This document shows positions 48,443-57,867 of a DNA stretch of 64,000 bases, piece after piece. Source of the stretch: Staphylococcus kloosii. GTDB lineage: Bacteria; Bacillota; Bacilli; Staphylococcales; Staphylococcaceae. Position 1 is the first letter of the stretch, and every line of letters starts with the position of its first letter. Location: NCBI RefSeq assembly GCF_003019255.1, contig NZ_CP027846.1:1054001-1118000 (forward strand), given 5' to 3'. Under the pieces are notes generated by a model. It did no database searches. It had not been told where the DNA came from and saw only the letters and a program-made list of their open reading frames with translations. The position numbers and the translations under genes are program-made.

Positions 48443-49702
48443 ATGGCTCAAGAAGTTATTAAAATTAGAGGTGGACAAACACTTAAAGGTACTGTAAATA
48501 ATCATGGCGCTAAAAATAGTGCGGTTGCAATTATACCTGCATCAATTTTAGCTGAAGACAAAGTGACGATAAATGGTTTGCCTGAAATATCAGATGTAGA
48601 AACACTTGTAAGTTTGTTAGGCGATTTAAACATTAAAACTGAACTTGATGGATCAACATTAAATGTAGACCCAACTGAAATTGAAAATGCACCATTACCT
48701 AATAATAAAGTAGAATCATTAAGAGCTTCTTATTATATGATGGGCGCAATGTTAGGTAGATTTAATAAATGTGTTATTGGTTTACCTGGTGGTTGTCCTT
48801 TAGGGCCTAGACCTATTGACCAACATATTAAAGGATTCAAAGCGTTAGGTGCAGAAATAGATGAATCTAGTGAAACTTCTATGCAATTAGTAGCGGATAA
48901 ACTTGTTGGCGCAAATATTTTCTTAGATATGGTAAGTGTAGGCGCTACAATTAATATCATGTTAGCTGCCGTTCGTGCAGAAGGACAAACGGTTATAGAA
49001 AATGCGGCTAAAGAACCTGAAGTAGTCGATGTGGCATCATTTTTAACTTCTCTTGGAGCGAATATTAAAGGTGCTGGTACAAGTACAATTAAAATAATGG
49101 GTGTACCACATTTACATGGCTCCAATCATCAAGTAATACCAGATAGAATTGAAGCGGGTACATATATGTGTATTGCAGCTGCTTGTGGGGAAGATATTGA
49201 AATTAATAATATTATACCAACTCATTTAGAACCACTAGCAGTAAAAATGAAAGAATTAGGCGTCGATTTAACGATGGAAGACGACAGCGTTAAAATTAAA
49301 CGTAAGCCTACATACAATAGTGTAGATATTAAAACACTTGTTTATCCTGGTTTTGCTACTGATTTACAACAGCCTATCACACCATTATTATTTTTAACTG
49401 ATGGCGTGTCGTTTGTAACAGAAACAATTTATCCAGCACGATTTAAACATGTAGAAGAATTACAAAAGATGAATGCAGATATTCACGTTGACAATGGTAC
49501 AGCGACTGTAAAACCATCTACTTTAAAAGGTGCAGAAGTCTATGCTAGTGATTTAAGAGCGGGCGCTTGTCTAATCGTAGCGGGTCTTTTAGCAGAAGGT
49601 GTTACTACAATTTATAACGTTAAACATATCTATAGAGGATATACAAATATTGTTAAAACATTATCAGCATTAGGCGCAGATATTTGGACTGAAGAAATAT
49701 AA
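48443..49702 (+). CDS. murZ: UDP-N-acetylglucosamine 1-carboxyvinyltransferase, second copy (MurZ)
   Basis: First committed peptidoglycan step: transfer of enolpyruvate from PEP to UDP-GlcNAc. The fosfomycin-target cysteine is C118 in GLPGGCPLGPRP; the N-terminal NHGAKNSAVA loop is present. 419 residues. ATG 48443 follows AAAGGAG. Low-GC Gram-positives carry two copies; the position between fbaA and rho is that of murZ (MurA2), while murA lies beyond the atp operon. Confidence 0.95.
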   Translation: MAQEVIKIRGGQTLKGTVNNHGAKNSAVAIIPASILAEDKVTINGLPEISDVETLVSLLGDLNIKTELDGSTLNVDPTEIENAPLPNNKVESLRASYYMMGAMLGRFNKCVIGLPGGCPLGPRPIDQHIKGFKALGAEIDESSETSMQLVADKLVGANIFLDMVSVGATINIMLAAVRAEGQTVIENAAKEPEVVDVASFLTSLGANIKGAGTSTIKIMGVPHLHGSNHQVIPDRIEAGTYMCIAAACGEDIEINNIIPTHLEPLAVKMKELGVDLTMEDDSVKIKRKPTYNSVDIKTLVYPGFATDLQQPITPLLFLTDGVSFVTETIYPARFKHVEELQKMNADIHVDNGTATVKPSTLKGAEVYASDLRAGACLIVAGLLAEGVTTIYNVKHIYRGYTNIVKTLSALGADIWTEEI

Positions 49703-49782
49703 AAAATGTGGTATAATAATTATATCAAGAATTAGGAACTAACGATTGGTGAATTTAGCGATGCTGAATAGAGGTGAATATA

Positions 49783-50109
49783 ATGGAGGTTTGTCCTTAT
49801 CTTGAAGAAACTTTCAAAATCGTCGGTAGAAGTTGGAATGGACTTATCATTAATTATTTATCTAGATGTTCAAGCCGATCAGCACACTTTTCTGATATGA
49901 AGAAAGATCTTAAAACAATTACGCCACGTGCTTTAAGTATAAAGTTGACCGATTTAAGTGATTGGGGACTTGTAGAAAAGAAAATTGTATCGACAAGTCC
50001 GGTAAATATTGTATATGAGTTAACTGATAAAGGTTATGCACTAGCGCAAGCATTAGTACCAATAGAAAAGTGGGCACAAGATTATATTGAACTGGAAGAG
50101 ATGCAATAA
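49783..50109 (+). CDS. HxlR/DUF24-family winged-helix regulator
   Basis: 108 residues. A MarR-like winged helix with the DUF24 pattern LKTITPRALSIKLTDLSDWGLVEKK. It begins MEVCPYLEETFKIVGRSW with one conserved N-terminal cysteine, C4, in the place used by thiol sensors such as YodB and HypR. The start is ATG 49783, eight bases after AGAGGTG. A likely promoter is TGGTATAAT just after murZ (49710-49718). The aldA gene follows on the same strand behind a terminator. Confidence 0.85.
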   Translation: MEVCPYLEETFKIVGRSWNGLIINYLSRCSSRSAHFSDMKKDLKTITPRALSIKLTDLSDWGLVEKKIVSTSPVNIVYELTDKGYALAQALVPIEKWAQDYIELEEMQ

Positions 50110-50144
50110 TATATAACGTTTATTATAGCTGTTATTATGGGAAT

Positions 50145-50182
50145 ATACCGTAGGAATCGTGAAGATTCTTACGGTATTTTTT
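50145..50182 (+). terminator. Terminator of the HxlR regulator
   Basis: Stem ATACCGTAGGAATC / GATTCTTACGGTAT, GTGAA loop, then TTTTT. Confidence 0.9.
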
Positions 50183-50296
50183 AGTTATTTGTTTTTTTAA
50201 ATGATAGTTGCATATATCCTGTGAGCATTTTTATTTCATAATCAAATAATCTTGTTAGAATGTAACTACAGTAAAAATTTAAGGAGTGAATATATA

Positions 50297-51724
50297 ATGA
50301 GAAACTTCACTAAGCAATATATTAACGGTGAATGGATAGACAGCACGAGCGGTGAAACAATTGAAGTTGTTAACCCTGCAACTGAAGAAGTTATCGGTTC
50401 AATTGCAAAAGGTAATAAAGAAGATGTTGATAAAGCAGTAGAAGCTGCTGAAAATGTATATATTGACTTCAGACATAGTTCTGTTAAAGAAAGACGCGAT
50501 CTTTTAGATAAAATAGTACAAGAATATAAAAATAGAAAAGATGACATTGTAGAAGCAATTAGAGACGAATTAGGTTCTCCGGTTACTAATGCAGAAAAAG
50601 TACATTACCAAATGGGACTAGATCATTTTGAAGCTGCACGTGACGCACTAGATGATTTTGAATTTGAAGAACGTCGTGGCAATGATTTAGTAGTTAAAGA
50701 AGCTATTGGTGTAGCAGGATTAATTACACCATGGAACTTCCCAACTAACCAAACTTCATTAAAATTAGCTGCTGCATTTGCTGCAGGTAGTCCAGTTGTA
50801 TTAAAACCATCTGAAGAAACACCATTTGCTGCAATTATCTTAGCTGAAATTTTTGATAAAGTAGGCGTACCTAAAGGTGTATTCAACCTTGTAAATGGTG
50901 ACGGTGAAGGCGTTGGTAACCCAATCAGTGAACACCCAAGCATTAGAATCGTATCATTTACTGGTTCTGGCGGTACTGGTTCTAAAATTATGGAAAAAGC
51001 TGCTAAAGACTTCAAAAAAGTATCACTTGAATTAGGTGGTAAATCACCATATATTATTTTAGAAGATGCAGATATCGAAGATGCGGCTGCAGCTGCAGTT
51101 AAAAAAGTAATTGGTAACACTGGTCAAGTTTGTACTGCTGGTACAAGAACATTAGTTCCAGAAAGTATTAAAGCTGATTTCTTAACTGCTGTTAAAGAAA
51201 AAATGAGCCAAATTAAAGTAGGCGACCCTACAGATGCATCAACTGAAATGGGTCCAATTATTAGTAAAAAACAATTCGACCAAGTTCAAGCATATATTGA
51301 TAAAGGTATCAACGAAGGTGCAGAACTATTTTATGGTGGTCCAGGTAAGCCAGAAGGCTTAGAAAAAGGTTACTTTGCTAGACCAACTATATTTAATAAT
51401 GTTGATAATAAAATGACAATTGCTCAAGAAGAAATTTTTGGACCAGTAATGTCTATCATTAGTTACAACAATTTAGACGAAGCTATTAAAATTGCTAATG
51501 ATACTAAATACGGACTTGCAAGCTATGTATTTGGTAAAGATAAAGAACAATTGGAAAAAGTTGCACGTTCAATGGAAGCTGGAACAGTTGAAATTAACGA
51601 AGCAGGTCGTAAACCAGACTTACCATTCGGTGGTTATAAACAATCAGGTATTGGCCGCGAATGGGGCGACTATGGTATTGAAGAATTCCTAGAAGTTAAA
51701 TCTATTGCAGGATTTTACAATTAA
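50297..51724 (+). CDS. aldA: NAD(P)-dependent aldehyde dehydrogenase (AldA type)
   Basis: Oxidises aldehydes to acids. The catalytic Cys279 is in GQVCTAGTR, the general base Glu245 in SLELGGKSP, and the cofactor loop in FTGSGGTGS. 475 residues. The start is ATG 50297 with AAGGAG upstream; the frame extends to 50252 without RBS. The S. aureus AldA at the equivalent locus is known to be involved in tolerance to hypochlorite and methylglyoxal. A thiol-type regulator gene lies just upstream. Confidence 0.93.
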   Translation: MRNFTKQYINGEWIDSTSGETIEVVNPATEEVIGSIAKGNKEDVDKAVEAAENVYIDFRHSSVKERRDLLDKIVQEYKNRKDDIVEAIRDELGSPVTNAEKVHYQMGLDHFEAARDALDDFEFEERRGNDLVVKEAIGVAGLITPWNFPTNQTSLKLAAAFAAGSPVVLKPSEETPFAAIILAEIFDKVGVPKGVFNLVNGDGEGVGNPISEHPSIRIVSFTGSGGTGSKIMEKAAKDFKKVSLELGGKSPYIILEDADIEDAAAAAVKKVIGNTGQVCTAGTRTLVPESIKADFLTAVKEKMSQIKVGDPTDASTEMGPIISKKQFDQVQAYIDKGINEGAELFYGGPGKPEGLEKGYFARPTIFNNVDNKMTIAQEEIFGPVMSIISYNNLDEAIKIANDTKYGLASYVFGKDKEQLEKVARSMEAGTVEINEAGRKPDLPFGGYKQSGIGREWGDYGIEEFLEVKSIAGFYN

Positions 51725-51737
51725 TAATTAGTTCAAG

Positions 51738-51769
51738 ATATTGGGTGGGTAACCACCCAATATTTTTTT
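51738..51769 (+). terminator. Terminator of aldA
   Basis: Perfect 11 bp stem ATATTGGGTGG / CCACCCAATAT with GTAA loop and a T run. Confidence 0.93.
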
Positions 51770-51888
51770 ATTTTTTCAATAACTGAAAATCATTTTGTAT
51801 TTAAATAGAAAATTTGCTATAGTGATTAGATGAATAGTGAACTATTAGGCTATTTAAATAAACTTTTTTATGAAATGGGTGCAAGATA

Positions 51889-53205
51889 ATGCCTGACAAA
51901 GTACGTACATCACCTCAGTACGAGTCATTCCACGAATTATATAAAAATTACACTACTAAAGAGCTCACTCAAAAAGCAAAATCCTTAAAATTAACAAATT
52001 ATAGTAAATTGAATAAAAAAGAACTTGTGTTAGCCATTATGGAAGCGCAAATGGAGAAAGACGGCAATTACTATATGGAAGGGATACTAGATGACATCCA
52101 ACAAGATGGCTATGGTTTCCTTAGAACTGTTAATTATTCAAAAGGTGAAAAAGATATTTATATATCCGCTAGCCAAATAAGACGATTTGAAATTAAACGC
52201 GGAGATAAAGTAACAGGCAAAGTAAGAAAGCCTAAAGATAATGAAAAATATTATGGCTTGTTACAAGTTGACTTTGTGAATGATGAAAATGCAGAAGAAG
52301 TTAAAAAGCGACCTCATTTCCAAGCACTCACACCACTTTATCCAGAAGAACGCATTGTGTTAGAAACTGAGAAAAATAAATATTCAACAAGAATAATGGA
52401 TTTAATTACGCCGATTGGTTTAGGGCAACGTGGACTGATTGTAGCACCACCTAAAGCAGGTAAAACTTCATTGCTTAAAGAGATTGCAAACGCGATTGCT
52501 GTTAATAAACCAGATGCAGAATTATTTATTTTACTTGTCGGTGAAAGACCGGAAGAGGTAACTGACATAGAACGTTCTGTTGAATCTGCTGAAGTCGTAC
52601 ATTCGACATTTGATGAACCACCACAACACCATGTTAAAGTTGCGGAGTTATTGTTAGAAAGAGCAAAAAGACTCGTCGAAATTGGAAAAGATGTTATTAT
52701 TTTAATGGATTCAATTACAAGATTAGCCCGTGCCTATAACTTGGTAATTCCTCCAAGTGGCAGAACTTTATCAGGCGGTCTAGATCCTGCTTCATTACAC
52801 AAGCCAAAGGCCTTCTTTGGTGCAGCACGTAATATTGAAGCTGGTGGCAGTTTGACTATATTAGCTACTACACTTGTAGATACGGGTTCACGTATGGATG
52901 ATATGATTTACGAAGAATTTAAAGGTACAGGTAATATGGAACTGCATTTAGATCGCAAATTAGCTGAACGTCGTGTTTTCCCTGCTATAGATATCGGACG
53001 AAGCTCTACAAGAAAAGAAGAATTATTAATTTCACCAAAAGAATTGGAATCTTTATGGCAATTGCGTAATATGTTTAGCGATTCATTAGACTTTACAGAA
53101 AGATTTATACGTAAATTGAAACGAACTAATAACAATCACGAGTTTTTCTTACAGTTACAAAAATCAGCAGAAGAAAGTACTAAAACTGGAAAACCAATCA
53201 TTTAA
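51889..53205 (+). CDS. rho: Transcription termination factor Rho
   Basis: Hexameric RNA helicase that ends transcription. N-terminal helical domain (SAP-like, 14-55), cold-shock RNA-binding domain (about 60-130, YGFLRT), Walker A APPKAGKTS at 186-194, Walker B VIILMDSITRLARAYN, and the Q/R-loop region. 438 residues. A promoter with TGCTATAGT (51819-51827) is possible. rpmE2 follows after a 152 bp gap that holds a mini-ORF. Confidence 0.96.
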   Translation: MPDKVRTSPQYESFHELYKNYTTKELTQKAKSLKLTNYSKLNKKELVLAIMEAQMEKDGNYYMEGILDDIQQDGYGFLRTVNYSKGEKDIYISASQIRRFEIKRGDKVTGKVRKPKDNEKYYGLLQVDFVNDENAEEVKKRPHFQALTPLYPEERIVLETEKNKYSTRIMDLITPIGLGQRGLIVAPPKAGKTSLLKEIANAIAVNKPDAELFILLVGERPEEVTDIERSVESAEVVHSTFDEPPQHHVKVAELLLERAKRLVEIGKDVIILMDSITRLARAYNLVIPPSGRTLSGGLDPASLHKPKAFFGAARNIEAGGSLTILATTLVDTGSRMDDMIYEEFKGTGNMELHLDRKLAERRVFPAIDIGRSSTRKEELLISPKELESLWQLRNMFSDSLDFTERFIRKLKRTNNNHEFFLQLQKSAEESTKTGKPII

Positions 53206-53268
53206 TTTATTGACTTAAATACAAAGTCACGTTTAAAACGAAACTTTATAAAGAGGGTTGCGTTTTAT

Positions 53269-53352
53269 ATGTATAACAATTATAATGACTTAGTATTGGG
53301 TAAAAAACTCACAAACAACTCTGTTCCAGATGGTTCAGGGCAAAGGAGCTGA
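53269..53352 (+). CDS. Possible leader mini-ORF before rpmE2 (27 codons)
   Basis: ATG 53269 follows AGAGGG at 13 bases and opens a 27-codon frame (MYNNYNDLVLGKK...) that ends with TGA inside the ribosome binding site of rpmE2: the stop overlaps AAAGGAGCTGA, five bases before the rpmE2 ATG. Such an arrangement would couple translation of the two. Not recognised in any family. It may simply be chance, as the spacing of its own RBS is long. Confidence 0.4.
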   Translation: MYNNYNDLVLGKKLTNNSVPDGSGQRS

Positions 53353-53357
53353 AAACA

Positions 53358-53615
53358 ATGAAACAAAATACTCATCCTGAGTACCACAAAGTTATCTTTT
53401 TAGACACTACTACAGATTTTAAATTCTTAAGTGGTTCTACTAAAACATCTTCAGAAACTATGGAATGGGAAGACGGCAATGAATACCCAGTTATTCGTTT
53501 AGATATTTCTTCTGATTCTCATCCATTCTACACAGGACGTCAAAAATTCGCTGCTGCGGATGGTCGTGTTGAACGTTTCAACAAGAAATTCGGTTACAAA
53601 TCAAGCAACCAATAA
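53358..53615 (+). CDS. rpmE2: 50S ribosomal protein L31 type B
   Basis: 85 residues, MKQNTHPEYHKVIFLDTTT.., the zinc-free (C-minus) form: there is no cysteine anywhere in it. In other Firmicutes this paralogue replaces the zinc-binding L31 when zinc is short and frees zinc. RBS AAAGGAG, five bases from the ATG overlapped by the mini-ORF stop. No Zur-like box is evident in the 152 bp before it. Confidence 0.96.
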   Translation: MKQNTHPEYHKVIFLDTTTDFKFLSGSTKTSSETMEWEDGNEYPVIRLDISSDSHPFYTGRQKFAAADGRVERFNKKFGYKSSNQ

Positions 53616-53624
53616 TTGTTGTCA

Positions 53625-53661
53625 TAAAGCATTCTCATATTTATATGAGAGTGCTTTTTTT
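53625..53661 (+). terminator. Terminator of rpmE2
   Basis: Stem AAAGCATTCTCATAT / ATATGAGAGTGCTTT followed by a T run. Confidence 0.92.
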
Positions 53662-53775
53662 GTTAGTATAACGATAGATTAACTTTCGTAGGTTACATAT
53701 CTAAATATTTGAAGTTTTATTTTTAACAATTAATAAAAAACAACTGTATAAGTACAGATTTCTGTAATGTAAATA

Positions 53776-53784
53776 TGCTATAAT
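53776..53784 (+). promoter_or_regulatory. tdk promoter, extended -10
   Basis: TGC-TATAAT (53776-53784), 34 bp before tdk; the -35 is weak. Confidence 0.5.
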
Positions 53785-53818
53785 AAATCGATTATGTTTT
53801 GAAAAGGATGGACTCATT

Positions 53819-54418
53819 ATGTATGAAACTTATCATTCTGGTTGGATAGAATGTATCACTGGCAGTATGTTTAGTGGTAAATCAGAGGAATTAATACGAC
53901 GTTTACGTAGAGGTTTATATGCTAAACAAAAGGTAGTAGTATTTAAACCAGCTATAGATGACCGATATCATAAAGATAAAATAGTCTCTCATAATGGGAA
54001 TGCAATAGAAGCATTTAATATTTCAACAGCTTCTGAGATATTAAGACATGATTTAACAGACGTAGGTATCATTGGTATTGATGAGGTACAATTTTTTGAA
54101 GACGAAGTAGTAAAAATTGCTGAACATTTAGCTTCTCAAGGCCATAGAGTTATAACTGCTGGTTTAGATATGGATTTTAGAGGCAGACCTTTTAGACCAA
54201 TACCAGAATTACTATCTGTTAGCGAAATCGTTACTAAATTGCAAGCTGTATGTGCAGTTTGTGGCGCATCATCAAGCCGTACACAACGACTTATTGACGG
54301 TAAACCAGCTAAAATTGATGATCCGATTATTTTGGTAGGCGCAAATGAAAGCTATGAACCAAGATGTAGAGCACATCATGTAGTAGCGCCAAGTGATAAT
54401 GACAAGGAGGAACTATAA
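53819..54418 (+). CDS. tdk: Thymidine kinase
   Basis: Phosphorylates thymidine to dTMP. P-loop GSMFSGKSEELIRR near residue 15, Walker B GIDEVQFF, the lasso zinc site formed by CAVCG and EPRCRAHH. 199 residues. First gene of the tdk-prfA-prmC... run; prfA starts right after its stop codon. Confidence 0.96.
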   Translation: MYETYHSGWIECITGSMFSGKSEELIRRLRRGLYAKQKVVVFKPAIDDRYHKDKIVSHNGNAIEAFNISTASEILRHDLTDVGIIGIDEVQFFEDEVVKIAEHLASQGHRVITAGLDMDFRGRPFRPIPELLSVSEIVTKLQAVCAVCGASSSRTQRLIDGKPAKIDDPIILVGANESYEPRCRAHHVVAPSDNDKEEL

Positions 54419-55498
54419 GTGTTTGATCAATTAGATATAGTAGAAGAACGATACGAACAATTAAATGAATTATTAAGTGACCCTGATGTTGTAAATGATT
54501 CATCAAAATTACGTGCTTATTCGAAAGAACAAGCAGATTTACAAAAAACTGTGGAAGTTTATCGTGATTACAAACAAGTTAATGAAGATATTGGCGAAAT
54601 TGAAACAATGTTGAATGATACAAAAGATAAAGATGAAATTGAAATGTTAAAAGAAGAGTTACAAAGCTCGAAAGAAAGAATTCCTCAATTAGAAGAAGAA
54701 TTGAAATTCTTACTTATACCTAAAGATCCTAACGACGATAAGAACGTTATTTTAGAAATTAGAGCTGCTGCTGGTGGGGATGAAGCTGCGATTTTCGCAG
54801 GTGACTTATTTAGAATGTACTCTAGATACAGTGAAACACTTGGCTACAAAACAGATGTCGTAGAAATGAATGATAGCGACCATGGTGGTTATAAAGAAAT
54901 CAGTGTAATGATTCAAGGTCAAGGTGCTTATTCAAAATTAAAATACGAAAATGGTGCCCACCGTGTACAACGTGTACCAGAAACTGAATCAGGTGGACGT
55001 ATTCATACGTCAACAGCAACTGTTGCTGTTTTACCAGAGGCTGAAGACGTAGAAGTTGAAATACGTAATGAAGATATTAAAATTGATACTTATCGTTCAA
55101 GTGGTGCAGGTGGTCAGCACGTCAATACGACTGACTCAGCTGTGCGTATTACACATTTACCAACAGGTACAGTCGTAACATCACAAGATGAAAAGTCTCA
55201 AATTAAAAACCGTGAAAAAGCGATGAAAGTATTAAAAGCGCGTGTATACGACATGAAAGTACAAGAAGAAGAAGCTAAATATGCTTCAGAACGTAAATCT
55301 GCAGTAGGTACTGGTGACCGTTCAGAACGAATTAGAACTTATAACTATCCTCAAAACAGAGTGACAGACCATCGAATAGGTTTAACTATCCAAAAACTAG
55401 ATCAAGTTATGGAAGGTAAGTTGGATGAAATCATAGATGCGTTAACGATGTCTGAACAAACCGAAAAATTGAAAGAACTAAACAATGGTGAAATTTAA
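54419..55498 (+). CDS. prfA: Peptide chain release factor 1
   Basis: Recognises UAA/UAG and releases the peptide. The codon-reading tripeptide PET is at 187-189 and the catalytic GGQ at 231-233. 359 residues. The start is GTG 54419, directly after the tdk stop, with AAGGAGG upstream. The next gene, prmC, methylates this GGQ glutamine. Confidence 0.97.
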   Translation: MFDQLDIVEERYEQLNELLSDPDVVNDSSKLRAYSKEQADLQKTVEVYRDYKQVNEDIGEIETMLNDTKDKDEIEMLKEELQSSKERIPQLEEELKFLLIPKDPNDDKNVILEIRAAAGGDEAAIFAGDLFRMYSRYSETLGYKTDVVEMNDSDHGGYKEISVMIQGQGAYSKLKYENGAHRVQRVPETESGGRIHTSTATVAVLPEAEDVEVEIRNEDIKIDTYRSSGAGGQHVNTTDSAVRITHLPTGTVVTSQDEKSQIKNREKAMKVLKARVYDMKVQEEEAKYASERKSAVGTGDRSERIRTYNYPQNRVTDHRIGLTIQKLDQVMEGKLDEIIDALTMSEQTEKLKELNNGEI

Positions 55499-56321
55499 AG
55501 ATTTTATTAACGATGCAAAGGCGAAATGTGCTACTAAAGATTTAGACACTTCGAGCGTCGATTGGTTAATTATGGATTTGTTTGACTGGAATCGTACAGA
55601 TATGATTATGAAGCAAAATAAAATTCCAACTGAGATGGAACAAAATAAATTGGATGATGCTTTTGAACGTTTATATCAAGGTGAACCAGTACAATATATT
55701 GTTGGTTTTCAAAGTTTTTATGGTGAAGTGTTCGATGTGAATCAACATTGCTTAATACCTAGACCTGAAACTGAAGAGGTTATGCTACATTTCTTGGATG
55801 AACTTCCTGATAATAGTAAAGTAGTGGATATAGGTACTGGTAGTGGCAATATACCGGTAATGTTAAAAAAGTTGAATAAATCATTAGAAGTTTTTGCTAC
55901 AGATATTAGTCTAGAAGCTTTAAAAGTAGCTAAAAGCAATGCTCAAAAGCATGAGGTTGATATTAACTTTCTACATGGCGATTGTCTTACACCCCTTATA
56001 GAACAACAAATAACAGTTGATGGCTTGATCTCCAATCCGCCATATATAGATAGAAAAGATATAGACATTATGACTAATTCGGTTGTTAATTTTGAACCTG
56101 ATAGTGCACTTTTTGCTGATGACAATGGCTTGGCAATTTACAAATCGATTTTAGAAGATCTACCTCATGTATTGAATGATAATGCTAAAGTCGTGTTTGA
56201 AATTGGTTTTAATCAAGCTGAAATATTAAAAACTATAATTGAATCATTGTATTCACATATAGACGTAAAAATTATTCAAGATATAAATAACAATGACAGA
56301 ATCATTTCATTTAATTGGTAA
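55485..56321 (+). CDS. prmC: Release factor glutamine N5-methyltransferase
   Basis: Methylates the GGQ glutamine of RF1/RF2 using SAM. N-terminal helical domain (1-90), SAM loop VVDIGTGSGNIPV near 114-126, and the catalytic NPPY at 184-187. 278 residues. Overlaps the 3' end of prfA by 14 bases. Confidence 0.95.
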   Translation: MVKFKDFINDAKAKCATKDLDTSSVDWLIMDLFDWNRTDMIMKQNKIPTEMEQNKLDDAFERLYQGEPVQYIVGFQSFYGEVFDVNQHCLIPRPETEEVMLHFLDELPDNSKVVDIGTGSGNIPVMLKKLNKSLEVFATDISLEALKVAKSNAQKHEVDINFLHGDCLTPLIEQQITVDGLISNPPYIDRKDIDIMTNSVVNFEPDSALFADDNGLAIYKSILEDLPHVLNDNAKVVFEIGFNQAEILKTIIESLYSHIDVKIIQDINNNDRIISFNW

Positions 56322-56366
56322 GAGTTATGTGTCTGCGTATTTTGCGTAGATGCATAACTTTTTGTT
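56322..56366 (+). terminator. Hairpin terminator after prmC
   Basis: Imperfect stem AGTTATGTGTCTGCG / TGCGTAGATGCATAACT with TTTTT. It could be a partial stop within the run of cotranscribed genes. Confidence 0.65.
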
Positions 56367-56401
56367 TTATTTTAAAATAACTATGAAAGGTTGTGACGAT
56401 A

Positions 56402-57445
56402 GTGGATACAAAAACATGGGACTTTAGAAATATTAATGCACTTTTATCTGCTAATGATGATGTACAAGAAATAAAACGTATTTACCAACAGGGTGGTTTA
56501 ATTGCATTACCTACAGAAACAGTTTATGGATTAGGAGGCAATGCTAAGGATGATGACGCTGTTAAAGCTATTTATGAAGCGAAGGGCAGACCTTCAGATA
56601 ACCCATTAATCGTACATATCCATAGTATGGATCAGTTAGCTGATTTTACTCAGAATATTTCTGTTGAGACTATAACGTTAATGCAACATTTTTGGCCTGG
56701 TCCAATCTCCTTTATTGTTCCGCTGAAGTCAGGCTACTTATGTGATAGGGTGTCCGGTGGATTGTCATCTATAGCAGTAAGAATGCCTAGTCATAAAGTA
56801 GGGCGCTATATTTTACAACAAGTTGATTTACCTATTGCTGCTCCGAGTGCTAATTTAAGCGGTAGACCTTCGCCTACATTGTTTGAACACGTATATCAAG
56901 ATTTAAATGGACGTGTTGATGGCATAATTAATGGAGACCAGAGTGAAGAGGGATTAGAAAGTACTGTATTAGATTGCACTGTTTATCCGTTTAGAATAGC
57001 TAGACCAGGTGCTATAACGAAACAAATGATTGAAGAAGTTATTCCTCATAGTGTCGAGGCATTTACAGACTTTAATAACGAAAAACCTATAGCACCAGGC
57101 ATGAAATATAAACATTATGCTCCAGATACACCATTAACCATTATTCGTAACTTTAATAAAATGCCAACAACTGTACAGGAATGGCAAAATATAGCCTTTA
57201 TTGTACCAGATAATAAAAAGCATTTAGTTCCTCATAATGCGCAATTTATATCACTGTGTACGGATACTAAGGATTTAAAAGGTGCCAACCATAACCTATA
57301 TACTATTTTGCATCGATTAGATAACGATACAAACATTAAACATGCTTATATCTATGGCTTTAAGGACACTGAGCAATCGAATGCTTATATGAATCGCTTA
57401 ATGAAAGCAGCTAGTCAACAAATAATTGAGGGTGATGATTTATGA
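56402..57445 (+). CDS. ywlC: Threonylcarbamoyl-AMP synthase (Sua5/YwlC)
   Basis: Makes TC-AMP for the t6A37 modification of tRNA. The YrdC domain is at about 10-205, with GGLIALPTETVYGLG and the KxR/SxN residues in KGRPSDNPL and APSANLSGRPSPT. A Sua5 C-terminal domain follows. 347 residues from GTG 56402; the upstream in-frame GTG 56393 lies only two bases from the AAAGG site and is unlikely. Overlaps ptpB by four bases. Confidence 0.92.
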   Translation: MDTKTWDFRNINALLSANDDVQEIKRIYQQGGLIALPTETVYGLGGNAKDDDAVKAIYEAKGRPSDNPLIVHIHSMDQLADFTQNISVETITLMQHFWPGPISFIVPLKSGYLCDRVSGGLSSIAVRMPSHKVGRYILQQVDLPIAAPSANLSGRPSPTLFEHVYQDLNGRVDGIINGDQSEEGLESTVLDCTVYPFRIARPGAITKQMIEEVIPHSVEAFTDFNNEKPIAPGMKYKHYAPDTPLTIIRNFNKMPTTVQEWQNIAFIVPDNKKHLVPHNAQFISLCTDTKDLKGANHNLYTILHRLDNDTNIKHAYIYGFKDTEQSNAYMNRLMKAASQQIIEGDDL

Positions 57446-57867
57446 GGATTATATTCGTTTGTACGGGAAATACCTGTCGCAGTCCTTTAGCAGAAAGTAT
57501 TGCTAAAAATGAATTAGATGAATGTGTTATTGAATCCAGAGGGCTCTTTGCCATGGACGGTAGTCCCATTTCTAAAAATAGCCAAGAGATTATAGCGGAA
57601 AAAAGCTTGCCAGAAAGTAGTACTGCCAAATCATTTTCGACTGATGATTTAGCGGCAGACTACATTTTTACAATGACAGAAACGCATAAACATTCATTAT
57701 TTAATCAATATGGTAAACAAAAAAATATTTATACGATAAAAGAATTTATTGGTGAAAAAGGCGATATTTCTGACCCTTTTGGTGGGAATAAAAGCGATTA
57801 TGAAGCAATTTTTGAAGAGTTATCGTCTTTAATTGTAAAGGTCAAGCAAAAAATTATGGAAACATAA
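57442..57867 (+). CDS. ptpB: Low-molecular-weight protein phosphatase, probable arginine phosphatase
   Basis: 141 residues. The P-loop is C7-TGNTC-R13-S14, and the acid Asp lies in ISDPFGG. Thr at position 11 is the residue that gives B. subtilis YwlE and S. aureus PtpB their activity on phosphoarginine rather than phosphotyrosine. It would oppose the McsB arginine kinase, which is not in this window. It overlaps ywlC. Confidence 0.92.
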   Translation: MRIIFVCTGNTCRSPLAESIAKNELDECVIESRGLFAMDGSPISKNSQEIIAEKSLPESSTAKSFSTDDLAADYIFTMTETHKHSLFNQYGKQKNIYTIKEFIGEKGDISDPFGGNKSDYEAIFEELSSLIVKVKQKIMET

